Source of the DNA: Nonomuraea cypriaca
GTDB taxonomy: Bacteria > Actinomycetota > Actinomycetes > Streptosporangiales > Streptosporangiaceae
Assembly: GCF_015645445.1 (NCBI RefSeq)
Contig: NZ_JADOGI010000064.1
Coordinates: 1 to 47,372, forward strand
Direction of reading: 5' to 3'
Length of the DNA: 47,372 nucleotides
In this document: positions 33,754-42,080 of the stretch, piece by piece
Position numbering within the stretch: the first letter of the stretch is position 1
Layout of the letters: each line of letters opens with the position of its first letter
Position numbers and translations under genes: made by a program
Notes under the pieces: model-generated
What the model was told of the DNA's origin: nothing
Database searches by the model: none
Seen by the model: only the letters and a program-made list of their open reading frames with translations

Positions 33754-36260
33754 GCGTCGTACTGGTCGCGCTGCGCCTCGCCCGCAGAAACGCGTGGCGT
33801 TCCCGGGGGCGAAGCGCGCTCATCATGGTGATGATCGGCTTACCCGTCCTGGTGATCACGGGGGTCTTCACCCTCATCGAGACCATGAACGTCACCCCAC
33901 GGGAGGGGCTGGTGGCCGAGCTGGGCACGGCCGACGCCCGCCTCGTCCAGACACCTGAGGGCACGGTGCTCCAGCAGCAGCCGGACGGGGCGAGCTGGAG
34001 CACGGGCGGCGACGACGACGGAGCGGCCGCCCCCGAGCTCGGTGCCGCCGAGGTGGCGGCCCTGCTCGGACCGGGCACCCGGTTGATCCCCTTCAGCACC
34101 GGCGTGCTCCGGCTGGGCACCGAACGGGTCGACGCGCTGGAGACCGACCTGCGCGATCCCCTCACCAGGGGGATGCTGACGTTGGGCGAGGGCAGATTTC
34201 CCGCCGCCCGCGAGGTCGCGGTGACACCCGCGCTCGGCCTGCGGCCCGGCGACCTCCTGCGGCCGTCCGGCGCGGCGCCGCTGACGGTGGTGGGCGTGGT
34301 CGAGCACCCGCACCGGCCCTCGCTGCGCGAGGTCGTGGGTCCCGATCTGCCGCTGGCGCCCCTGAACGACTTCTGGACTCCGGATCCGAACATGTACGGC
34401 CCCGGCTGGCTCGCCGACACCGCGAAGCCCGTGTCCTGGACCGACGTGTCCACGCTGAACAGCGCAGGCCTGTACATCACCTCCCGCGCCACGCTCCCGG
34501 ACTCGCCGCGCACCCTGGTTCGTTTCTCCCCCTTGGACGTCCAGCACACGGTCGGGCTCGGCGCCATGGTGATCATGGTGGTGCTGGAGACCGTGCTGCT
34601 GGCCGGGCCCGCCTTCGCGGTCGGGCTCAGGAGACGGCGCACGGAACTGGCCGAGATCGCGGCGCAGGGCGGCTCGGCCGGGCACCTGCGGACGATCGTG
34701 CTGGCCGACGGACTGGTCCTCGGCGGTGCGGCCACCCTGGTGGCGACGGCGCTGGGCATCGGCGCCGGAGTGCTGGGCGCCAGGGTGGTGGCGCGCTGGG
34801 GCGGGCAGGCCGGCCCGGCGGAGGTGCCGTGGGCGCCGGTTCTGGGCGTCGCCGTGCTGGGCCTGATCGCCGGGATCGTGGCGGCGCTGGTGCCTGCCGT
34901 ACAAGCGGCTCGGCAGGACACCGCGACCGTACTGGCCGGCCGCGCGTCCGCGGTGGCCGATCGGCCGGGATGGCCCCTGGCGGGGGCCGTGCTGGTGCTG
35001 GCCGGGCTGGGGGCGACCGTGGTGGCGCGGCGCCAGCCGGGCTCGGTGTGGGTGTGGGCCTCCGCGGTGCTGGTCATGATCGGGCTGGTGGTGTTGACGC
35101 CATGGCTGGTCCGCTTCACGGGACGGGTGGCCACGCGGTTACGGCTTCCGCTGCGGGTGTCCGTCCGCGACGCGGTCCGCCACCGATCCCGGACGGCGAG
35201 CGCCGTGGCGGCCGTCATGGCGGTCACGGCCACGGTCGTGGCCATGGGCATCGGCGCCTACAGCGAATACACGGACCGGCGCAACGCCTACACCTCGGCG
35301 CGCCCGACCGGCATGCTGGCGATCTGGGGCGGCAACATGGGCGACGCGGCCTGGAACCGGCTTCGCGCCGAAACGGCCCGCCGGTTGCCGGGTGTGCCGC
35401 TGGCCGGCGGCTATCACGCGAAGGACGCCCAGGGCCACCGCTACGCGCTGCGGTACACAGTGCGATGGAACGGGACACGGACGCGCCGTACGGCGGCCAT
35501 CGGAGACCAGGCTCTGCTCAGGCTCCTGCAAGGGCGCCACGACCCGCAGGCAGCCGCGGCGCTGGCGAGTGGCAAGGCCGTGGTGTTCGACGCGGCCGCG
35601 GTACGGGATGGCAGGCTGACGCTGCGGGCGAGCTCCACGTCCGCCCCCGCACGCAAGCTGGAAGTGCCCGCGGTACTGGCCACGCCCGCCGACGAGCACC
35701 AAGGCGGGGCCCTGCTGCCGCGTACCCTGGCCGAACAGGCCGGTTTCACGACAGCGGAGCGGCAGCTCTACGTCATGCACCGGCTGCCGGCCTACTCGAC
35801 GCTGTCACGCGATCTGGCCAAGGTGACCCCCCGCGTGACGGTCGCCTCCGAGGAGGGCTATCGCAATGTGCCCGACCCCGGCGTGTGGGGCTGGCTCGGC
35901 GGTGCCCTCGTCCTCGTCGTCGGCGGCACCCTGGCCGCCACCCGCCTGGCAGCCGCCGATACGCGGCCTGAGCGGGCGACGATGACGGCCATCGGCGCAC
36001 CGCCAGGGACGATCCGGCTCGTCGTGGCCGGCCAGGCCCTCTACATCTCCGGACTCGGCGCGCTGGTAGGGCTGGTCGCGGGAACGGTGACGGGCGTGGC
36101 GCTGAGCCGGCCGATGACGACGTACGGCGCCGGAGATCCCGCCACAATCGCCATACCATGGCCATTCGTCATCGCCGTGGTGGTGGGACTGCCCGCACTG
36201 GCGACTGTGGCGGCGCTGATCACCCGGACCAGACTGCCCCTCGCCCGCCGGCTCCTGTGA
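33750..36260 (+). CDS. FtsX-like ABC transporter permease, double FtsX
   Basis: 836 residues. One membrane helix lies near residues 25-45. A large extracytoplasmic domain of about 230 residues follows. The first FtsX helix bundle is around 275-400 (VVLETVLLAGPAFAVGLRRR, then ATLVATALGIGAGVLGARVV). There are two more helices near 410-455, a second helix near 490 followed by another extracytoplasmic domain, and the last bundle near 715-830. The RRxELAxxAAQGG and TRPERATMTAIGAPP cytoplasmic coupling motifs match the family. With the LolD-type ATPase it probably exports a hydrophobic compound or antimicrobial peptide, or controls cell-wall enzymes. Confidence 0.92.
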   Translation: MSVVLVALRLARRNAWRSRGRSALIMVMIGLPVLVITGVFTLIETMNVTPREGLVAELGTADARLVQTPEGTVLQQQPDGASWSTGGDDDGAAAPELGAAEVAALLGPGTRLIPFSTGVLRLGTERVDALETDLRDPLTRGMLTLGEGRFPAAREVAVTPALGLRPGDLLRPSGAAPLTVVGVVEHPHRPSLREVVGPDLPLAPLNDFWTPDPNMYGPGWLADTAKPVSWTDVSTLNSAGLYITSRATLPDSPRTLVRFSPLDVQHTVGLGAMVIMVVLETVLLAGPAFAVGLRRRRTELAEIAAQGGSAGHLRTIVLADGLVLGGAATLVATALGIGAGVLGARVVARWGGQAGPAEVPWAPVLGVAVLGLIAGIVAALVPAVQAARQDTATVLAGRASAVADRPGWPLAGAVLVLAGLGATVVARRQPGSVWVWASAVLVMIGLVVLTPWLVRFTGRVATRLRLPLRVSVRDAVRHRSRTASAVAAVMAVTATVVAMGIGAYSEYTDRRNAYTSARPTGMLAIWGGNMGDAAWNRLRAETARRLPGVPLAGGYHAKDAQGHRYALRYTVRWNGTRTRRTAAIGDQALLRLLQGRHDPQAAAALASGKAVVFDAAAVRDGRLTLRASSTSAPARKLEVPAVLATPADEHQGGALLPRTLAEQAGFTTAERQLYVMHRLPAYSTLSRDLAKVTPRVTVASEEGYRNVPDPGVWGWLGGALVLVVGGTLAATRLAAADTRPERATMTAIGAPPGTIRLVVAGQALYISGLGALVGLVAGTVTGVALSRPMTTYGAGDPATIAIPWPFVIAVVVGLPALATVAALITRTRLPLARRLL

Positions 36261-36424
36261 CACGGATCCCGGACTGCCGGCGACCACCGCGGAAGCGGTG
36301 ACGGTCGGCGTGCCGGAGCGGATGGCACGCGACCTCGGCCTGGATGCGGGACGGGCGACCGCCCGACCTGGTACGCCACCGCCCCGACGAGCAGGTCAGG
36401 GCGGTCTCCGGCTGCCGGGAACCG

Positions 36425-36454
36425 TTGACACCACGTGTCCTGGGTCATTACTGT
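36425..36454 (+). promoter_or_regulatory. Promoter of the IclR gene, giving an apparently leaderless mRNA
   Basis: TTGACA (36425-36430) and TACTGT (36449-36454) are separated by 18 bases. The expected transcription start, 7-8 bases after the -10, coincides with the ATG at 36462, which has no ribosome site. Leaderless starts are common in actinobacteria, so this both supports the promoter and decides the start codon. Confidence 0.55.
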
Positions 36455-36461
36455 CGCCCGC

Positions 36462-37286
36462 ATGGGCCGTACAGTGGAAGATGAGTTCCATCAGATGAAA
36501 CCCGAGGGGGGCAAGGACAGCTCGACGACGCGGACGCTGTCGCGCGGGCTGCAGGTGCTCTCCGAGATCCTGGGCGCGGAGACCCCGCCCACCCTGACCG
36601 AGCTCGCCGTGCGCACCGGACTGGCCAAGGCCACGGTCTCGCGCCTGCTCGCGACCCTCGTGGAGTCGGGGTTCGCCTCCCAGCGGCCGGGAGGCCAGAC
36701 CTACTTCGCCGGTCCGTCGATCGCCCGGTGGCTGCGTACCAGTCCGCTGGAGGCACTGCTCGCCGAGCAGGCCGCGCCGGCCCTCGACACGCTGCGCGAC
36801 CTGTCCGGCGAGACCTCGGTGCTGTGCGTGCCGGTCTGGCCCGACCGGGTGTGCATCGTGCGCAGCCTCGCGCACTCCCCGATCCGCGCGCAGAAGACGA
36901 TCGGCGAGAGCGGCCCGTTGACCCGCGGGTGCAGCGGCCGGGCGTTTCTCGCGTTCGCCAAGGACCCCTACGTGGACGCGGCGCTCCAGGCCCGCCCGCT
37001 GGTGCGGATGACACCCAGCTCGCTGGCCGAGCCCGAGGAGTTCTTCGCCCGCCTGCGCACCGAACGCGAGCTCGGCTACGCGATGTCCGTCGGAGGCACC
37101 TACCCGGACATGAACGGCATCGCCGTACCGATCTTCGCGGGCGGCTCGGCCATGCCGGTGGCCGTCATCAACGTCAGCGGACCGGCCGCCCGCTGGACCC
37201 AGGAGCGGATGGAGGCCTTCGCACCGACGCTCAAGGAGCACGCCGCCCGGCTCACCGGCTACTTCACCTCGGAAAGGATTTCATGA
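36462..37286 (+). CDS. IclR family transcriptional regulator
   Basis: 274 residues from the ATG at 36462; the ATG at 36495 (MKPEGGKDSS) is the alternative. The N-terminal winged HTH includes TRTLSRGLQVLSEILGAETP and TGLAKATVSRLLATLVESGF. The C-terminal effector domain has CSGRAFLAFAKDPYVDAALQ, YAMSVGGTYPDMNGIAVPIF, and VAVINVSGPAARW. IclR proteins sense small carboxylic or aromatic acids and control the adjacent catabolic genes. Its stop overlaps the start of the AtuA-like gene (ATGA), so it is encoded in the same operon as the pathway it presumably controls. Confidence 0.92.
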   Translation: MGRTVEDEFHQMKPEGGKDSSTTRTLSRGLQVLSEILGAETPPTLTELAVRTGLAKATVSRLLATLVESGFASQRPGGQTYFAGPSIARWLRTSPLEALLAEQAAPALDTLRDLSGETSVLCVPVWPDRVCIVRSLAHSPIRAQKTIGESGPLTRGCSGRAFLAFAKDPYVDAALQARPLVRMTPSSLAEPEEFFARLRTERELGYAMSVGGTYPDMNGIAVPIFAGGSAMPVAVINVSGPAARWTQERMEAFAPTLKEHAARLTGYFTSERIS

Positions 37287-38641
37287 TCAAGGCAGTGGCG
37301 GCGACCGGACAGCTCGGCACGGGCTTCAAGGCGCACACCCTCGCCGAAGCCGCTGAGGGCGCCGACTTCATCGGCTGTGATGCGGGCTCCTCCGACCCCG
37401 GCCCCTATTACCTGGGATCGGGCGGCACCCAGGCGTCCGACGAGGCCATCGCGCGCGACCTCGAACTGATGATCGCCGAAGGTGTCAAGCATGACATCCC
37501 CGTTCTCATCGGCTCGGCGGGAACGGCGGGCGCCCGCCCGCACCTCGACCGGACGGTCGACATCGTCAGGCGGCTCGCGGCGAAGAACGGCTGGCACTTC
37601 CCCCTCGCCGTGGTCAACAGCGAGATCCCCGCCGAGCGCGTGGTCAAGGCCTATCGCGATGGCGGTCTCACCCCGCTCAACGGGGCGCCGGAGATCAGCG
37701 AGGAGTCGATCCGCGCGGCGGAGCACATCGTGGCCATGCAGGGCCCCGAGTGTTTCGCCGACGGCCTGGAGCAGGGCGCCAAGGTGGTCATCGCCGGACG
37801 CGCCAGCGATACGTCGATCTTCGCGGCGGTCCCGATGATGCGCGGCATCCCCGAGGGCATCGCCTTCCACGCCGCGAAGATCCTGGAGTGCGGCGCGGCG
37901 TCCGTCGTCGAGCGCAAGTACCCCGACTCGATGGTCGCGCTGCTCGACTCCGAGGGTTTCACCGTCGAACCACCCAACCCGGACATGGCGTGCACCCCGC
38001 AGAGCGTGGCCTCGCACACCTTCTACGAGACCGCCGACCCGTTCCGGCTGGTCGAGCCGAACGGCACGCTGGTCACCACCAACGCCGTCTACACGGCGGT
38101 GTCCGACCGCGCGGTACGGGTCACCGGCAGCGCGTTCGAGCCCACGAGCGACTACACGGTCAAGCTGGAGGCCGCCACCCTTCTCGGTCACCGCACCATC
38201 GTGCTGGCCGGGGTGCGCGACCCGCTGGTGGTGGGCCGCATCGAACACTTCGTGGACGCCACGAGCGCGGTCATCAAGGGCAAGGTCGCCGACAGTCTCG
38301 GGCTGTCGGAGGACGACTACCGGATCCGCTGGAACATCTACGGCAAGAACGGCACGCTCGGGCCGTTCGAGCCGGAGGCCCACGTCACCGGCCACGAGGT
38401 CGCGCTGCTCATCGACATCGTCGCCAGGGACCAGCACACGGCCCAGGCGATCGGCTCGGTCGCCTGGCACACGGCGCTGCACCAGCCGATCCCCGAGTAC
38501 AGCGGCCTGGTCAGCCACCTGGCGTTCCCCGTGTCGCCGCCGGCGATCGCCGCGGGACCGGTCTACGAGTTCTCCATCAACCACGTGATGCACATCGACG
38601 ACCCGGGCGACACCTATTCGCTCACCATCCAGAACCTCTAG
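37283..38641 (+). CDS. AtuA family protein (DUF1446, acyclic terpene utilisation)
   Basis: 452 residues. The DUF1446 pattern is clear: GADFIGCDAGSSDPGPYYLG near the N-terminus, VLIGSAGTAGARPHLD, VAMQGPECFADGLEQGAKVV, IAGRASDTSIFAAVPMMRGI, and SPPAIAAGPVYEFSINHVMH at the end. AtuA is required for growth of Pseudomonas on citronellol, but its reaction is unknown. No cofactor motif is visible; conserved Asp, Gly and Cys clusters suggest an enzyme of the hydro-lyase or isomerase kind, which is inference. It is followed directly by DUF4387, its usual partner, which in longer AtuA proteins is related to the C-terminal part. Confidence 0.88.
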   Translation: MIKAVAATGQLGTGFKAHTLAEAAEGADFIGCDAGSSDPGPYYLGSGGTQASDEAIARDLELMIAEGVKHDIPVLIGSAGTAGARPHLDRTVDIVRRLAAKNGWHFPLAVVNSEIPAERVVKAYRDGGLTPLNGAPEISEESIRAAEHIVAMQGPECFADGLEQGAKVVIAGRASDTSIFAAVPMMRGIPEGIAFHAAKILECGAASVVERKYPDSMVALLDSEGFTVEPPNPDMACTPQSVASHTFYETADPFRLVEPNGTLVTTNAVYTAVSDRAVRVTGSAFEPTSDYTVKLEAATLLGHRTIVLAGVRDPLVVGRIEHFVDATSAVIKGKVADSLGLSEDDYRIRWNIYGKNGTLGPFEPEAHVTGHEVALLIDIVARDQHTAQAIGSVAWHTALHQPIPEYSGLVSHLAFPVSPPAIAAGPVYEFSINHVMHIDDPGDTYSLTIQNL

Positions 38642-38649
38642 GGATCGGC

Positions 38650-38958
38650 ATGCCGCAACTCCACGAGCTCGCACGGCTCATCAGAAGCAAGAACGCCGGC
38701 CCCTTCGAGCTGACGATCGACGTCATGTTCAACGACAGGGAGTCCTACGACCGGGTGGTCTCCTCCAAGCTGCTCAGCGCCGCCCGGATGGCCGAGCTGT
38801 ACCAGGTCGATCCGGCCGTGGTGCAGCTGTTCGAGGCCGAGGTGGCGCTGGCGATCAAGATCTCGATCCCGCGTCCGATGCCGTCGGGCAGTCTGCGAGA
38901 CACCGACATCTTCGGCGGCCAGTTCCACAGCCCGATCGTCCGGCTGGAGATTCCCTGA
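38650..38958 (+). CDS. DUF4387 domain-containing protein
   Basis: 102 residues covering the whole DUF4387 family: HELARLIRSKNAGPFELTID, VMFNDRESYDRVVSSKLLSA, VQLFEAEVALAIKISIPRPM, and PSGSLRDTDIFGGQFHSPIV. It is normally encoded next to an AtuA/DUF1446 protein, as here, 8 bases downstream, implying the two form a complex. Function is not known. No signal or membrane segment is present. Confidence 0.88.
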   Translation: MPQLHELARLIRSKNAGPFELTIDVMFNDRESYDRVVSSKLLSAARMAELYQVDPAVVQLFEAEVALAIKISIPRPMPSGSLRDTDIFGGQFHSPIVRLEIP

Positions 38959-38987
38959 GCCGCCACCGAGAGAAAGAAGACGAACGC

Positions 38988-39575
38988 ATGCAGAACCAGG
39001 CTGATACCAGGATCGAGCGGATCCGCGGCCTGCTGCCCGAGATCGCGCAGATCTCCGACGAGTCGCTGCGCAGCACCGTGGAGACCATCTGGGAACGGAT
39101 GTGGGCCGAAAGCGGCTGGGGCGACATCGCCGACATCCCCAAGAACCCGTCCGCGCCCGGCGCTCCGCAGCGAGTGCCCGACGCCTGGACGCTGGTCACC
39201 CACACCCGGGCGGTGGCGCAGCTCGCGCTCACGTCGGCCGAGACCGTGAAGACCCTGCACGGCATCCCCTACGACCACGACGCGCTGCTGGCTATCGCGC
39301 TGCTGCACGACGTCAGCAAGATCGTCGAGTACGAGGGCACCAGGGAGAAGATCCAGAAGGGGCACGTCGGCCGGCTGATCCAGCACGGGGTGTACGGCGC
39401 GTTCATGATGTGGCAGCACGGGCTGCCGACCGAGCTGGTGCACGGCGTCATCGCGCACACCCCGTCGTCGCGGGGCGTGCCGCAGACGCACGAGGCGCTG
39501 ATCGTCCGCTACGTCGACTTCCTCGACACCGACTCGATGCTGCTGGACGCCGGAGAGGAGCTGTACCTCAAATGA
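38988..39575 (+). CDS. HD-domain protein (metal-dependent hydrolase or oxygenase)
   Basis: 195 residues with ribosome site GAGAAAGAAG. The HD metal ligands are visible: His72 in VTHTRAV, His107-Asp108 in LLHDVSK, His126 and His144/His157 in the following helices, and Asp177/180 in YVDFLDTD. The extra histidines make a two-metal site possible, as in HD phosphohydrolases or mixed-valent di-iron oxygenases; which one cannot be decided. The N-terminal 60 residues (ETIWERMWAESGWGDIADIP) look specific to this subgroup. It sits between DUF4387 and the PEP-mutase-family lyase and overlaps the latter by 4 bases, so it very probably acts in the same pathway. Confidence 0.82.
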   Translation: MQNQADTRIERIRGLLPEIAQISDESLRSTVETIWERMWAESGWGDIADIPKNPSAPGAPQRVPDAWTLVTHTRAVAQLALTSAETVKTLHGIPYDHDALLAIALLHDVSKIVEYEGTREKIQKGHVGRLIQHGVYGAFMMWQHGLPTELVHGVIAHTPSSRGVPQTHEALIVRYVDFLDTDSMLLDAGEELYLK

Positions 39576-40453
39576 CCCTCCTCTCACCTGGGGCGCGCTA
39601 CCGCGAGCTGCTGCGCGGCGACGGCATCATCGTCCAGCCCTCGCTTGCCGACCCGCTGTCGGCGAGGATCGCCGAGGACGTCGGCATCCGGGCGCTCAGC
39701 CTGGGCGGCTACGCGATGGGCGCCAACCGCGCTGTCACCGAGCCCCTGCTCTCGCTCGAGGACGTCGCCCGCATGATGCGCGACCTGCGGGCCGTCACCC
39801 GGCTGCCGGTGATGGTCGACGCCGGGGCGGGCTGGGGCGAGCCGATGCACGTCATGCACGCCGTGCGTACCCTGGAACGTTCCGGCGCGGCGGCCGTGCA
39901 CATCGAGGACCAGATCTATCCGAAGCGTGCCCACTACCACAAGGGCGTCGAGCACGTCGTGCCCCTCGACGAGCTACTGCAGAAGGTGCGGGCCGCGCTC
40001 GCCGCACGGGTCGACCCCGACTTCGTCATCTGCGCCCGCACCGACGCGATGCGCACCCACGGCTACGCCGAGGGCATCCGGCGGGCCAGGGCGTGTGCGG
40101 AGGCCGGCGCGGACCTGGTGATGATCTTCCCCGGCGACGACGAGGAGACCGAAGCGGCCCCCAGGAACCTGCCGGACATCCCCCTCGTATACGTCAACAG
40201 CACCGGCAACGACCAGGGGCGCGGTGTCTACCCCGCGCACGTCCTGGAAGGGTGGGGCTGGAAGGTCGTCTACGACTCGATCAGCGTCACCAACGTCACG
40301 TTCGCAGCGGTGAAGGAGTTTCTGGCCCGCCTGCACGAGACCGGCGACCCCGGATTCCACCGGGAGACCGTCATCGGCGTCCGCAAGGACGTTGAACGAA
40401 CGATCGGCCTGGAAGAGCTCTACGCCCTGGAGGAGAGCACCGTCGAGCGGTAG
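39572..40453 (+). CDS. Isocitrate lyase/PEP mutase superfamily protein lacking the catalytic Cys
   Basis: 293 residues. TIM-barrel landmarks are VQPSLADPLSARIAEDVGIR, SLGGYAMGANRAVTEPLLSL, the metal-binding Asp83 in MVDAGAGWG, the EDQ motif (Glu112-Asp113-Gln114), and ICARTDAM. Known members cleave or rearrange C-C or C-P bonds of 2-methylisocitrate, dimethylmalate, oxaloacetate or phosphonopyruvate. The gating loop that reads PKRCGH in the lyases is PKRAHYH here, so the catalytic cysteine is alanine and the chemistry should differ. Operon partners (AtuA, DUF4387, HD protein, MHS importer) suggest it splits an imported branched or hydroxylated organic acid, which is inference. Confidence 0.88.
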   Translation: MTLLSPGARYRELLRGDGIIVQPSLADPLSARIAEDVGIRALSLGGYAMGANRAVTEPLLSLEDVARMMRDLRAVTRLPVMVDAGAGWGEPMHVMHAVRTLERSGAAAVHIEDQIYPKRAHYHKGVEHVVPLDELLQKVRAALAARVDPDFVICARTDAMRTHGYAEGIRRARACAEAGADLVMIFPGDDEETEAAPRNLPDIPLVYVNSTGNDQGRGVYPAHVLEGWGWKVVYDSISVTNVTFAAVKEFLARLHETGDPGFHRETVIGVRKDVERTIGLEELYALEESTVER

Positions 40454-40555
40454 CCCCGCACGGCCCCTCCCGATCGCACCCCTCCACCCGCGGCACCCCC
40501 CAAGACGCTCCACGGGTGAGACTCACACAACTGCACAAAGAAGGCGACATTCACC

Positions 40556-41980
40556 ATGTCAACGCCAACCCCCATCGCGCCCGCCGCTTCGAAGGCCGAG
40601 CGGCGCCGGACGATCATCGCCGCGTCAGCCGGGAACTTCGTCGAATGGTATGACGCCGGGATCTACGGCATCGTCGCTGTGGTCCTGTCGAAGAAACTGT
40701 TCCCGTCGGACGTGGACCCGACGATCGCCCTGCTCAACACCTACGCGGTCTTCGCGATCTCGTTCCTGCTACGACCCTTCGGCGGCATCGTCTTCGGGCA
40801 CATCGCCGACAAGCTCAGCCGGAAACAGGCGCTCTCCATCACGATCATCGCGACCTGTATCTCCACCGGCCTCATTGGACTGATCCCAGAATACCGGACG
40901 ATCGGCTGGCTCGCGCCCGTGCTGCTGCTCGTGCTTCGCCTGCTCCAGTCGATGGGCACGGGTGGCGAGTACTCCACGGCGATCAGCTTCGTCTACGAGC
41001 ACGGCCAGAAGGGCAGGAAGGCCGTCGCCGTCGGGCAGCTCACCTCCCTGACCTTCGGCGGCTTCCTGGTGGGCGCGCTGTTCTCGACGATCCTGTCGGC
41101 GCTCATGCCCGCCTCCGCGTACGAGTCGTACGGCTGGCGGATCCTCTTCCTGCTTGCCCTGCCGATGGGGGTCGTCGGCTCCTACCTGCGCCGCAAGACG
41201 GAGGAGAGCCCGGAGTTCCAGGCGCTGCAGCGGATGCGCGAGCAGACCAAGGCCCAGGTGACCCCGCTGTTCGAGGCGCTCAGGAAGTACTGGCGACGCA
41301 TCCTCGTCTTCACCTTCTTCATGGGCAGCTGGTCGGTGTTCGCCACCCTGCTGACCAATTACCTGCCGACGTTCCTGCACGCCAACAAGGCGCTGTCGGC
41401 CACCCAGGCGAACGCCGCCAACCTTCTCGCCAGCTTCATGGTGCTGGTGTTCGTGCTGGCCTTCAGCCCGGTCGCGGACCGCATCGGGCTGCGCAAGGCG
41501 ATGATCGTCGCGTCGATCGTGCTGATCATCGGCATCGTCCCCGGCTACGCGATCGCGGCCGACGGCGTGGCGGGCGGCTTCCTCGGCGCCGCGATCCTGG
41601 GCACCTGCAAGGGCATCCTCGCGGTGCCGGCGCTGCTGGCCACAAGCCAGATCTTCCCGGCGGGCATCCGCGTGACGGCGGGCGGGCTGTCGTACAACAT
41701 CTCGGCCTCGGTGCTGGGAGGCACGGCGCCGTTCGTCGCGGTCTGGCTGAACGGCACGTCGGAGACCTCGCTGCTGTTCTCCTCCTACCTCATCTTCTAC
41801 GGGGTGCTGACCCTGGTCATCACGCTCGTCTACGCGAAGGGCTGGATCGCCGAGTCGGCCGCCCACTCGGGCGACGCCGCGACCGGCAAGGCCGGGGACG
41901 CGCCATTCACCGTGGCCGACCCGGCGCTCGGCCTCGCGCAGCAGGCGGGCGGCCCGGCCGACCGGGAGGGCCGCAGCTGA
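40556..41980 (+). CDS. MHS-type MFS importer for organic acids
   Basis: 474 residues, about 12 membrane helices. The metabolite:H+ symporter hallmarks are present: AASAGNFVEWYDAGIYGIVA at the first helix, FLLRPFGGIVFGHIADKLSR with the RPxGxxxxGxxxDxxxRK motif between helices 2 and 3, LRLLQSMGTGGEYSTAISFV, and LRRKTEESPEFQAL in the central loop. Relatives carry citrate, alpha-ketoglutarate, shikimate or betaine-like substrates. It lies 102 bases after the lyase gene and completes the set: import, enzymes and IclR control. The substrate is most likely a di- or tricarboxylic or hydroxy acid. Confidence 0.92.
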   Translation: MSTPTPIAPAASKAERRRTIIAASAGNFVEWYDAGIYGIVAVVLSKKLFPSDVDPTIALLNTYAVFAISFLLRPFGGIVFGHIADKLSRKQALSITIIATCISTGLIGLIPEYRTIGWLAPVLLLVLRLLQSMGTGGEYSTAISFVYEHGQKGRKAVAVGQLTSLTFGGFLVGALFSTILSALMPASAYESYGWRILFLLALPMGVVGSYLRRKTEESPEFQALQRMREQTKAQVTPLFEALRKYWRRILVFTFFMGSWSVFATLLTNYLPTFLHANKALSATQANAANLLASFMVLVFVLAFSPVADRIGLRKAMIVASIVLIIGIVPGYAIAADGVAGGFLGAAILGTCKGILAVPALLATSQIFPAGIRVTAGGLSYNISASVLGGTAPFVAVWLNGTSETSLLFSSYLIFYGVLTLVITLVYAKGWIAESAAHSGDAATGKAGDAPFTVADPALGLAQQAGGPADREGRS

Positions 41981-42014
41981 GGCGGCTCATCCCCTGACGA
42001 CGCCGGCACGGCAG

Positions 42015-42044
42015 GGCGCGGGGACGCTCACGCCCCTCCGCGCC
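42015..42044. terminator. Candidate bidirectional terminator
   Basis: GGCGCGG (42015-42021) and CCGCGCC (42038-42044) form an imperfect GC hairpin extended by GG/CC pairs, between the convergent MHS transporter and the propeller-like gene. No T-run on either side, as is common in actinobacteria. Confidence 0.4.
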
Positions 42045-42080
42045 GGCCGCTGGATCGGGTTACCGCGGCGTTGCAGCCGA

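Noticed and set aside
33713..35251. A 512-codon minus-strand open frame opposite the FtsX permease
   Set aside because: It is Ser/Thr/Ala-Arg low-complexity, has no motif, and mirrors a clear plus-strand gene; long shadows are normal at this GC content.
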